Positions 1-5,842 are shown, counted from the stretch's first letter. The stretch: DNA of 6,107 nt from an uncultured Corynebacterium sp. (GCA_945631445.1 CALZCR010000121.1:1-6107); one strand, 5' to 3'. Numbers and translations are program-made. The notes: generated by a model from the letters alone, not told the origin.

Positions 1-1409
1 CCGGCGACAATGCGCGGTTTTTGCGCCGCTGGTTCGAGGTCTCGTGGTCGACGACGTCGCTGTCGGGTCAACGGGAGGCGACGCGGTGGGTTCCCTACAA
101 CAAAGGCGGCGGGTCCCGGCGCTGGTACGGCCTGCGCGAGCACGTGATCGACTGGGCTGAAGACGGGGCGGAGGTCAAGGCCGCGCAAGCGAATACGTCG
201 CGGCGGGCGCGGGTGGCCAACGAGCGGTTGTTTTTCACCGAGGGGTTTACCTGGAGCACGGTCTCCCCCGGCGCGTTCGGGGCGCGCTATACCCCGGATG
301 ATGCCATCTTCGACAACGGCGGCAGCACGTTATTCGCGGAAGATGAGACATTGTGGTCGTTGGGCGGGGTGCTCAACACGCGGTTGTCCGCGCGGTTGCT
401 GGAGTTTCTCGCGCCCACGATCAACACCCAGCCCGGAGACGTGGCTAGGCTGCCGGTCCCGGAGACGTTGCCGGAGATCGGCGCGCAGGTGCGGGAGTGT
501 GTGGCGATCGCGAAAGCGGATTGGGATTCCTATGAGACGTCCATGGATTTTCAGGCCAGTCCCCTGCTCTCTTACGAAGGTTCCCTCGCGCAGCGGGTGA
601 CGGCGCATCTGGCGGACGTGAAGGCCCGGCGCGCCCGGATGCGGGTGCTCGAGTGCGAGATCGAGGAGGCGGTCAGCACGGCTTTCGGCGTCCCTGCCCC
701 GGCGCAGACTGGTCGGGAGCCGACGTTGTCGACGCCGGATGAGGCGTCGGTGGCCGCGGATGTGGTTTCTTATGGGGTGGGGTGTGTGCTGGGTCGTTAT
801 AGTGTGGACGTCCCGGGGCTGGTGTTGGCGGATCAGGGGTCTTCAGGGCGCGATTATCTGCGGCGGGTGCCGGCTCCGTCGTTGGTCCCGGCGGAGGCCG
901 CTGTCGTTCCCCTGTGGGCGGGAATGCGCCATCAAGGGGATTTGGTCACCCGTTTCGAGGAGTTTGTGGCCGTGGCGTTCGGGCGCGATCAGGTGGCGGA
1001 GAATCTGGAGTTTCTCGCCTCCTGCCTGGGCGTGACGCGGGTCGAGGACTGGTTCCTCGGGCCGGCCGGGGGTTGTCGTTTCTACGCGGATCATGTGCGC
1101 AGGTATAGAAACCGGCCCATCTACTGGTTGTTTTCCAGCGGATCCGGTTCTTTCAACGCGCTGATGGCCATGCACCGCTACGGCCCCGACACGTTGGCGC
1201 AGGTCGACGGGCAGCTCGCACAGTATCGGGAGGCGGCGCAGGACTCGCCTGATCCCCGCCTGCGGGGTGTGTCGGCGGAGATCGAGGCCTACCGGGATGA
1301 GGTGCTCTCGCCCTTGCTGGGGGATCCGCCGACGGTGGACCTCAATGACGGCGTGCAAGCCAACTACCCGACGTTCGGGGCGGCGCTGCGAAAAGTGACG
1401 TCCCTTTAG
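1..1409 (+). CDS. pglX: PglX-like BREX adenine-specific DNA methyltransferase, C-terminal part (5' truncated by window)
   Basis: The frame is open from the first base (first full codon at position 3, GDNARFLRRWFEV) to TAG at 1407-1409, giving about 468 residues of a protein family that is usually about 1,200 long. The N-terminal Rossmann methyltransferase part with its NPPY motif lies outside the window. What is visible matches the PglX C-terminal half as I know it: TGDN-like start, W-PYNKGGG-RRWYG (about 82-125 nt), FFTEGFTWSTVSPGAFGARY followed by an F-GGSTLF segment, LNTRLS-R-LEFLAPTINTQPGD resembling a target-recognition or helical region, then ENLEFLA, a FY-DH--RYRNRPIYWLFSSG block and a MHRYGPDTLAQV block near the end. 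PglX adds N6-methyl-adenine at the BREX motif, marking self DNA. DISARM DrmMI and orphan PglX-like enzymes share this architecture and cannot be excluded. No pglZ, brxL or brxC follows within the window, so partners, if any, lie upstream. Codon use (many ttg, ggg, tat, gat, tct) is unlike the C-ending codons of rpsA and DUF4185, suggesting transfer. Confidence 0.85.
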   Translation, partial: GDNARFLRRWFEVSWSTTSLSGQREATRWVPYNKGGGSRRWYGLREHVIDWAEDGAEVKAAQANTSRRARVANERLFFTEGFTWSTVSPGAFGARYTPDDAIFDNGGSTLFAEDETLWSLGGVLNTRLSARLLEFLAPTINTQPGDVARLPVPETLPEIGAQVRECVAIAKADWDSYETSMDFQASPLLSYEGSLAQRVTAHLADVKARRARMRVLECEIEEAVSTAFGVPAPAQTGREPTLSTPDEASVAADVVSYGVGCVLGRYSVDVPGLVLADQGSSGRDYLRRVPAPSLVPAEAAVVPLWAGMRHQGDLVTRFEEFVAVAFGRDQVAENLEFLASCLGVTRVEDWFLGPAGGCRFYADHVRRYRNRPIYWLFSSGSGSFNALMAMHRYGPDTLAQVDGQLAQYREAAQDSPDPRLRGVSAEIEAYRDEVLSPLLGDPPTVDLNDGVQANYPTFGAALRKVTSL

Positions 1410-1586
1410 ATCGGGGTCTTGGTGGTGCAGTCGATGCGGGTGTAGGCACGGCCCTTGTCGTCGACGGCGTTGGGAGGGTAGCTGCCGCCGTAGGCGCGGC
1501 ATCCGGTGTACGAATCCACCTGCGGCGCCCCGCCGCCGGACGGTGGCTGGGCCGGGGCTTGAGGCGGCGGCGAGTTCCTGGGTTGC

Positions 1587-1634
1587 GCCGGTGCAGGTGC
1601 TGGCGCGGGGGCCGGCGCGGGGGCCGGCGCAGGC
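1587..1634 (-). repeat. Hexanucleotide-based repeat encoding an Ala-Pro linker
   Basis: Eight degenerate 6-bp units (gccggt, gcaggt, gctggc, gcgggg, gccggc, gcgggg, gccggc, gcaggc) occur in tandem; on the minus strand they encode the Pro-Ala repeat of the thermonuclease. The last four form an almost exact 12-bp duplication. Such Pro-Ala tracts usually serve as rigid, extended spacers, here between the coiled coil and the Cys-containing C-terminal domain. Copy number may vary between strains by slippage. Confidence 0.8.
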
Positions 1635-2113
1635 TCCGGAGTGGCGGTCGCGGCGTCGCGCTCGGCCTCCCGGGCGGTGTGACGCTGCTCCTGCTCGATG
1701 CGACGTTCTTCTGCACGTCGTTCTGCCTCGAGGCGGAGTCGCTGCTCCTCGGCAGCTTTCTCGCGTCGTTTCTCGTGCTCTGTGTCCGCGGCGCGTTCCA
1801 GACGCTCCACCATGGGGCGGGTCTTGTCGTCGCCTTCGTAGGCGACGCGCACGAAATGATTGTGCACCGCCGTACCGTCCTGCTGCCCGTCCCGGAGCGT
1901 GGCCTGGGCGCGCTTGTCCAGGTCTGTCCGGATGTTCGACAGCGATCGGCGGTGGTCGTCGAGTTCGTCGTCGCTCACCGAGGCGAGGCCGACCGCCGCC
2001 AGAGCGGCCAACGCCGCGGCGGTGTCTTCGTGGAAGGACGCCGGCGAGCAGCCTAATTCAGGATCGTGTATCCCGGCGCCGGCCTGCTGCGCCTGTTCTT
2101 CCGCGGCCTTGAC

Positions 2114-2116
2114 CTA
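2114..2116 (-). other. In-frame amber (TAG) codon inside the SNase domain
   Basis: On the minus strand the codons read TTC TAT CCG TAG GTC AAG GCC (FYP-stop-VKA). Family members have an uninterrupted stretch here leading to the (A)AxxxA--AG-GI helix. No indel is needed to resume the homologous frame, so one sense codon was replaced. CAG, GAG, AAG, TCG, TTG, TGG or a Tyr codon could give TAG by one change. Confidence 0.85.
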
Positions 2117-2580
2117 CGGATAGAATTTTTCGTTGGGTTGATACAACGCCGCCACCCCGTACCCGCCGCGCGCGATCTCCGCGTTGATTAAGGCGTCGTC
2201 CCCCGCGAGATAGACTCCGGCCAAGAGACGGCCGTACCGGTCGGTGTCCTCCACGTCGGTGTCCAGTTCCACGGCAGTCCCCGTCGGTAATAACTCGGTG
2301 AGGTAGTCCTTGGCTTCGTGGGCGTAGCAGCCCTCCAATTCACCGGTGCCGTCCATCTCCGGGGTGTCCACGCTCAGCAAGCGCACCCGAATTCCGGTCT
2401 CCCCGGCGTCGTTGCCCACGATGATCGTGTCGCCGTCGACGACGCGCTCCACGGAATATTCGGGGGCGTCATCGGAGATGACCGCCCACCCCACCCCGGC
2501 GAGGGCCACCAGCCCGAGCGCACCCACTGCTTTCATCCAACTCATCCGAGCATCATCTCAAGGTTGGTGTCCCCGAGAAA

Positions 2581-2943
2581 TCACGCCAGTTCGATGTGGG
2601 ACTTCGCCTTCCATTCGTGCAGCTTCGCCTCGCCCTCCTGCCGCCACTCGGTGTAGAGCCCGGAGACGGCGCCGTCGGAGAGCACGGCCTCCAGGGACTG
2701 ACGCAGAAGCTCCTTGGCCTCCGGGGTCTGTATTTCGGCGACCTGCTCTTCGGAGATGCCTTCGGGGAGGTTGCCGCCGGCCAGGTGCGCCATCGCCACG
2801 ACCAACGCCCCGTGGTCGGATTCCAGATAACGGTGTCCCTTTGTCGGCAGCAACTCCTTCAACGGGACGGCGTCTTCCTTGATGTCGTCGAGAAGCTCCG
2901 CGGCTTCCTCATTGTCGAATGGTCCTGTGTTCCACTTGTCCAT
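2581..2943 (-). CDS. DUF4259 family protein (second of a tandem pair)
   Basis: 120 residues, cytoplasmic (no signal or membrane segment). The N-terminus MDKWNTGPFDNEEAAELLDD carries the DUF4259 hallmark W-x-x-GPFDN(D/E)xA; the C-terminal half has LPEGISEEQ and a helical LYTEWRQEGEAKLHEW segment. It is clearly paralogous to the neighbouring protein at 2992-3381, aligning over its whole length (GPFDN, LP-GI-EE, LY--W---GE). The family has no established biochemical function that I know of. ATG at 2943 is chosen because it gives the conserved start of the family and because a -10-like TATCAT ends 7 nt upstream with no Shine-Dalgarno, consistent with leaderless translation. It sits 48 nt behind its paralogue and 35 nt before the thermonuclease, so a three-gene operon with an internal promoter is likely. 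Stop is TGA. Confidence 0.85.
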   Translation of the reverse strand: MDKWNTGPFDNEEAAELLDDIKEDAVPLKELLPTKGHRYLESDHGALVVAMAHLAGGNLPEGISEEQVAEIQTPEAKELLRQSLEAVLSDGAVSGLYTEWRQEGEAKLHEWKAKSHIELA

Positions 2944-2950
2944 GAATCAC

Positions 2951-2956
2951 ATGATA
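2951..2956 (-). promoter_or_regulatory. Putative -10 element (TATCAT) for a leaderless DUF4259 transcript
   Basis: Minus-strand TATCAT fits TANNNT and is separated by 7 nt from the ATG at 2943, so transcription would start at or next to the A of ATG. No good -35 hexamer or Shine-Dalgarno is visible. Inferred from spacing alone. Confidence 0.45.
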
Positions 2957-2991
2957 AGGGTGTCACCGCCGTGGCATGGACCCGCCCTCGG

Positions 2992-3381
2992 TCACACCCT
3001 CATTGCCCCGCGCCGGGGGCGTACGGCGTGTGCCGACGCCAGCCACATGTCCAACTCCCCGGTGGCCTCCCAGATCGCATACAGCGGCGAGAGGTGCTCA
3101 TCGAGGATGAACTCGTATTGCCGGTCCAGCCACGCGCGTGCCTCGACGGTGCGCAGCGGGCGCAGATCTTCCTCGGCGATCCCCCGCGGCAGCCGCCCCG
3201 AAGCGCACCGCTGCACCAACGCGGACAAGGCGATGATCACGGCGGCGTCCTCGGTGTCGGGGATCGCGGCGGCGGCGCAGTCGAAGAGGAACTGGTCGAA
3301 ATTGAAACAGTCGGAACGAAGATCGCGCAACAGGTCCTGCGCCGCATCATTGTCGAATGGACCGACATCCCAGGTACCCAT
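2992..3381 (-). CDS. DUF4259 family protein (first of a tandem pair)
   Basis: 129 residues, soluble. It starts MGTWDVGPFDNDAAQDLLRD, the typical DUF4259 opening (MGTW-x-x-GPFDND). A middle helix (DAAVIIALSALVQRCASG) is followed by LPRGIAEEDL and an LYAIWEATGELDMWL motif, closely matching the paralogue downstream; an extra basic tail (RPRRG) extends beyond it. Function is unknown. It is the first gene of a minus-strand set with the second DUF4259 gene and the thermonuclease, and is divergent from the DUF4185 gene across 134 bp. The ATG at 3381 is the family start; no Shine-Dalgarno precedes it, and a TACGGT -10-like box lies 8 nt upstream, again suggesting a leaderless mRNA. Duplication is inferred from the shared motifs; the two copies have diverged well, so the duplication is not recent. 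Stop is TGA. Confidence 0.85.
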   Translation of the reverse strand: MGTWDVGPFDNDAAQDLLRDLRSDCFNFDQFLFDCAAAAIPDTEDAAVIIALSALVQRCASGRLPRGIAEEDLRPLRTVEARAWLDRQYEFILDEHLSPLYAIWEATGELDMWLASAHAVRPRRGAMRV

Positions 3382-3389
3382 ATCCGGTC

Positions 3390-3395
3390 ACCGTA
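3390..3395 (-). promoter_or_regulatory. Putative -10 element (TACGGT) upstream of first DUF4259 gene
   Basis: Minus-strand TACGGT fits TANNNT and ends 8 nt before the ATG at 3381. It overlaps a small palindrome, CGGTcACCG (3385-3393), that could be part of an operator or be chance. No -35 is evident. Confidence 0.35.
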
Positions 3396-3502
3396 ACGTG
3401 CGATAGCGAACACCAGTTGAATGCCAGGAGAACTCTTCCCGTCCTTTCCGGCACCACTTCCGCAGGGAGGCACCAGAAGCGGCCTCTTCACCCGGGCCGC
3501 GT

Positions 3503-3508
3503 TACACT
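3503..3508 (+). promoter_or_regulatory. Putative -10 element (TACACT) for leaderless DUF4185 mRNA
   Basis: TACACT lies 7 nt before the ATG at 3516 and no Shine-Dalgarno occurs between or before them, so the transcript probably begins at the start codon. It is a good match to the actinobacterial TANNNT box; no convincing -35 is seen at 16-18 nt spacing. The remainder of the 134-bp divergent region (3382-3515) shows no other recognisable feature. Confidence 0.5.
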
Positions 3509-3986
3509 TTCCGCCATGCCTCGTACACGCCCGTTCCTCGTGCCCGTCGCCGCCGTCGCCGCGACGGGCCTCATCGCCGTCTCCGCCCCTTCCGCCCTGG
3601 CGGACACCGCCGGCCCCGCGGGCGCCTGCGCCGCCATCGGCGGGACAGGCGCCTCCGGACCGGGCTCCTCCGGCGGATCGTCCTCCCGCACCGGCGCCGG
3701 TTCTTCCGCCCCGATGCTGCGGGGCACCCCAGGCATCTCGCTTCCCGTGCTCGACGGACCGACGCAGGCCCTGCAACTGCTCACCGGACCAGGTTCCCCG
3801 CAGCGCACCGACCGGCAATGGGGCGTCGCCGGCACGGATTTGGGGATCGCGTTCACCGGCGCCGACGGCGAGACTTTCTTAGCCTTCGGCGACACCGTCG
3901 CCTGCGACGGCTCCGCCACCGATTGGCGCTCCAACGTGCTGCTGCGCACCGGCGACAGCGACTACGCCGACGGTCTGGACGTCGAC

Positions 3987-3989
3987 TAG
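3987..3989 (+). other. In-frame amber (TAG) codon inside the DUF4185 domain
   Basis: The codons read GTC GAC TAG GCC CTG (VD-stop-AL), within a segment normally reading like GLD---AL---GW in the family. The homologous frame resumes immediately (ARDGWTDQRAKAVEF), with no indel. A sense codon such as GAG, TCG or CAG would become TAG by a single change. Confidence 0.85.
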
Positions 3990-4898
3990 GCCCTGGCCCG
4001 CGACGGCTGGACCGACCAGCGCGCCAAGGCCGTCGAATTCATCCCGTCGTTGAAGATCCCGGGAGTCGAGCACACCGTCATACCCACCTCCGGCGTCGCG
4101 GTGGGCGATGACCTCTACGTCGACTACATGTCCGTGCGCAGCTGGGGTGCCCCCGGCGACTGGTCCACCAACTACGCCGCGACCGTGCGCTCCGAGGATG
4201 ACGGCGAAACCTGGGAGCTGGTGCCTGAGTCCGTGCGCGTCAACGGCGACACGAACGTCGCCGCCCGCGTCATCGACGCCCTGCCGTTGCCCGCAGACCT
4301 CGCGGCCGTGCGACCGGGCAACGACAACCTCCAGATGACCGCTCTCGCGCACGGCGACGACGGTTTCCTCTACCGTGTCTCCACCCCCTCGGGGCGTTTC
4401 GGCGACGCGGTGCTCTCGCGCATCGAGGCCGAGTCTTTCCCCGACGAATCCGCCTTCACCTTCTGGGACGGCGCTAAATGGCGGGAAGACGCCGCCGACG
4501 CAGTGCCCGTCATCGACGGCCCGGTCTCCGAATTGTCGCTGAGCTACAACGATTACCTGGATCAGTGGGTGGCGCTGTACATGGTGGAGGGCGCCGGGGT
4601 GGTCATGCGCACCGCCGACGAGCTCACCGGGGACTGGAGCCGGCAGCGCATGCTCGTCGACGTCGACACCGTCCCGGATCTCTACGGCGCTTTCGTCTTG
4701 CCCCACAACGATGGCCCGCACTTGTATTACGTGGCCACCACCTGGTCGGACTACAACGTCATGCTCATGCGCACAGACCTCGAGGAATCCGGCTCCGCCC
4801 GCTCCCTGCGCTCCGTCCGCGACACCACCGTCGACGACGGCACCGAGGTCGTCGACGTGATCGATTACTCCGACCGGGTGTCGACCCAGGACCGGATT

Positions 4899-4921
4899 GC
4901 GGTGCCGGCCTCACCGGCCGC
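4899..4921. terminator. Possible weak hairpin across the coaE / DUF4185 convergent ends
   Basis: GCGG-TG-CCGG, a 5-nt loop and CCGGCCGC form an 8-bp GC stem with a 2-nt bulge; the loop contains the coaE stop. There is no U-tract on either side, so it is only a candidate for slowing convergent transcription, and in GC-rich DNA it may be chance. Confidence 0.25.
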
Positions 4922-5507
4922 GGATGACGCGGACTAGTTGCTCGACCTGCTCCCCTAACGCTTCCACTGGGCCGTTGTTGTCGATGACGACGTCTGCGGC
5001 GGCCAAGCGTTCGGCGTCGTCGACCTGCGCGGCGATCCGGCGACGCGCGTCTTCTTCCGTCAGGCCGCGGGTGGACACCAGGCGCCGGATCCGTTCCTCC
5101 ACGTCGACGTCGACGACCACGGTCAGATCCATGTGCTTGTCCACGCCTTGTTCCACCAGCAGCGGCATGTCGTAGACGACGGCGTCGGCGCCGGCGTCCG
5201 CCGCCTGCCGAAAACGCTGCTCCCGTAACTGCCGGATGCGCGGGTGCGTGATGGAGTTGAGGAGCTCGGTGTGTTCCTTGTCGACGAACGCGCGCGCCGC
5301 CAGCTCCGGGCGGTTTAAAGAGCCGTCGTCATGCAGCACGTCCTGCCCAAAGGCCTCGGCCAGCTCGGCCAACGCCGGTTGGCCCGGCTCCACGACCTCG
5401 CGGGCGAGCTGGTCCGCGTCCACCACCGGAAAACCGTGTTCGGCGAGCAACGCCGCGACGGTCGACTTCCCGCTCCCGATTCCTCCGGTGAGTCCAATCA
5501 TCTTCAT
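4911..5507 (-). CDS. coaE: Dephospho-CoA kinase
   Basis: Catalyses the last step of coenzyme A synthesis, ATP-dependent 3'-phosphorylation of dephospho-CoA, in the cytoplasm. The 198-residue protein has the P-loop GGIGSGKS (8-15), the conserved DADQLAR motif (Asp30, Asp32) that contacts substrate, the ITHP segment, [10 protein letters not shown], the VVVDVD strand, and the [15 protein letters not shown] lid region, and ends with a VVIDNNG segment: a complete, normal-length CoaE. The frame is open to an ATG at 5528, but MKMIGLTGG from 5507 matches the family and places the ATG 7 nt after a TAGCAT -10 box, indicating a leaderless start; ATG 5501 is a second option. In related genomes coaE follows rpsA in the same direction; here a small opposite-strand gene and a terminator separate them, so coaE should depend on its own promoter. 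Stop is TGA, inside the DUF4185 3' end. Confidence 0.96.
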   Translation of the reverse strand: MKMIGLTGGIGSGKSTVAALLAEHGFPVVDADQLAREVVEPGQPALAELAEAFGQDVLHDDGSLNRPELAARAFVDKEHTELLNSITHPRIRQLREQRFRQAADAGADAVVYDMPLLVEQGVDKHMDLTVVVDVDVEERIRRLVSTRGLTEEDARRRIAAQVDDAERLAAADVVIDNNGPVEALGEQVEQLVRVIRGR

Positions 5508-5514
5508 GATCTCC

Positions 5515-5520
5515 ATGCTA
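5515..5520 (-). promoter_or_regulatory. coaE: Putative -10 element (TAGCAT) for leaderless coaE
   Basis: Minus-strand TAGCAT ends 7 nt before the ATG at 5507. This spacing puts the transcription start at the start codon and explains why no ribosome binding site of usual spacing is present (GGAG is only 3 nt away). It lies 8 bp from the oppositely directed TAAGCT box, so the two promoters overlap. Confidence 0.45.
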
Positions 5521-5528
5521 GCGAGCAC

Positions 5529-5534
5529 TAAGCT
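5529..5534 (+). promoter_or_regulatory. Putative -10 element (TAAGCT) for the small YrhB/Imm35-like gene
   Basis: TAAGCT fits TANNNT and would start transcription near 5541, leaving a leader of about 20 nt that contains a strong Shine-Dalgarno. No clear -35 is visible. It is a weak call resting on position in a 53-bp divergent gap. Confidence 0.35.
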
Positions 5535-5546
5535 CAGGGGAAGAAC

Positions 5547-5554
5547 AAGGAGGA
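5547..5554 (+). promoter_or_regulatory. Strong Shine-Dalgarno (AAGGAGGA)
   Basis: AAGGAGGA sits 6 nt before ATG 5561, a near-perfect match to the anti-Shine-Dalgarno sequence. It fixes the start of the small gene and contrasts with the leaderless neighbours. Confidence 0.85.
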
Positions 5555-5560
5555 AGAATC

Positions 5561-5827
5561 ATGCTGACATACGAACGCGCCCGGAAAGTGGCGGAGGAGA
5601 CGCTGGGAAGCCGCACCGCGGCCAATTCCTACACCAACGGCACCCACGCCGTATTTTACCCGGCGCCCACCGTTGTAGCGGACGGAACGGAGGTGCCCGT
5701 GGTCGGGCTCGGCCCGTGCGTCGTGGAGCTGGACACCGCCCAGGCGCAGGTGTACTCCACCGCGCACGAGACATGGCCCGAGTGGGTCGCCCATGACGAA
5801 GGCCGGTCTTTTACCCCGCGCGATTAA
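5561..5827 (+). CDS. Small protein resembling YrhB / Imm35-type proteins, function unknown
   Basis: 88 residues, no signal peptide or membrane segment, start fixed by an excellent Shine-Dalgarno. It begins MLTYERARKVAEETL, a helix like that of the YrhB/Imm35 fold, then FYPAP, a GTEVPVVGLGPCVVEL strand and a D-x-x-x-A-Q-V-Y-S-T-A segment ending in a short helix (PEWVAHDE). This helix, sheet and 'G-PCVVELD---G/A-V' order is the pattern I know from E. coli YrhB and the immunity-protein family 35, but the similarity is weak and from memory; a plain hypothetical protein is the safe call. It stands alone between coaE (divergent) and rpsA (convergent) and ends at a bidirectional terminator. No toxin gene is adjacent in the window, so an immunity role has no support from context. 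Confidence 0.7.
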   Translation: MLTYERARKVAEETLGSRTAANSYTNGTHAVFYPAPTVVADGTEVPVVGLGPCVVELDTAQAQVYSTAHETWPEWVAHDEGRSFTPRD

Positions 5828-5842
5828 ACGCCTGCGGAAAGG

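Larger units (their letters stand above)
1406..2545 (-). pseudogene. Thermonuclease (SNase-like) family exported protein, interrupted by one in-frame amber codon
   Basis: The frame from ATG at 2545 runs 143 codons to TAG at 2114-2116, then continues in the same frame to TAA at 1406-1408 (379 positions in all). Residues 5-23 form a hydrophobic segment (signal or anchor). Residues 30-143 are an SNase domain: VVDGDT (Asp39), VRLLSVDTPE (Arg55, Asp60, Glu63) and DRYGR (Arg106), equivalent to the metal-binding and catalytic Asp21, Arg35, Asp40, Glu43 and Arg87 of staphylococcal nuclease. The domain's last helix, VKAAEEQAQQAGAGIHDP, comes right after the stop, so the stop cuts the fold rather than a linker. 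After that come a charged coiled coil (QRLRLEAERRAEERRIEQEQ and flanks), an Ala-Pro repeat and a two-Cys tail (GCRAYGG ... RIDC). Starts: an in-frame TGA lies five codons upstream; ATG at 2536 is an alternative; neither has a clear Shine-Dalgarno. It lies 35 nt behind a DUF4259 gene and is probably co-transcribed. The expected role is extracellular or periplasmic nuclease. A short 143-residue product may be made but lacks the C-terminal helix. Confidence 0.8.
3516..4937 (+). pseudogene. Secreted DUF4185 (GH183-type) protein, interrupted by one in-frame amber codon
   Basis: ATG at 3516 opens 157 codons to TAG (3987-3989); the same frame continues to TAG at 4935-4937 (473 positions). Residues 1-29 are a Sec signal peptide ending in a typical SALA|D cleavage site, followed by a Gly/Ser-rich linker (about 42-66). 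The DUF4185 domain runs from about residue 95 to past 400: GTDLGIAF, FLAFGDT before the stop, and PGVEHTVIPTSGVAVGD, YVDYMSVRSWGAPGDW, YAATVRSEDDGETWE, RVSTPSGRFGDAVLSRI, ELSLSYNDYLDQWVALYM and PDLYGAFVLPH after it. This is a beta-propeller-like fold; some family members are known endo-D-arabinofuranases acting on arabinogalactan or lipoarabinomannan, so a cell-wall arabinan role is reasonable but not shown here. The stop leaves only the first propeller strands, so a truncated product should be inactive. The start is supported by the signal peptide and a leaderless -10. The 3' end overlaps coaE by 27 bp, convergently. Confidence 0.85.

Noticed and set aside
1407..1445. Read-through of the pglX TAG
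   Set aside because: Only 11 unremarkable codons follow before another TAG, and the protein already ends like other PglX proteins, so this TAG looks like a true terminator.
843..1502. 219-residue minus-strand open frame opposite pglX
   Set aside because: Arg/Pro/His-rich translation with no recognisable motif, fully antisense to clear PglX sequence; a GC-rich shadow frame.
1587..1634. Tandem repeat considered as a CRISPR or integration-related repeat
   Set aside because: Units are 6 bp without spacers and lie in frame inside a gene, encoding Pro-Ala; it is a protein linker.
2596..3396. 266-residue plus-strand open frame across both DUF4259 genes
   Set aside because: Antisense to two genes with conserved motifs in the other strand; composition is that of a shadow frame.
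3237..3818. 193-residue minus-strand Gly/Arg-rich open frame across the divergent region
   Set aside because: Runs through the signal peptide region of the DUF4185 gene and a promoter region; repetitive Gly-rich translation is an artefact of GC bias.
3987..4040. Possible recoding stem-loop after the DUF4185 amber
   Set aside because: Only a short GGCC/GGCC pairing is visible next to the TAG, which is expected by chance at this GC content.
3879..4721. 280-residue minus-strand open frame opposite the DUF4185 gene
   Set aside because: Gly/Val/His-rich with no family motif or ribosome binding site; the plus-strand frame carries the real homology.
5508..5528. Longer coaE start at ATG 5528 or 5516
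   Set aside because: These add residues absent from CoaE proteins I know, have no Shine-Dalgarno, and run into the -10 box that better explains a start at 5507.
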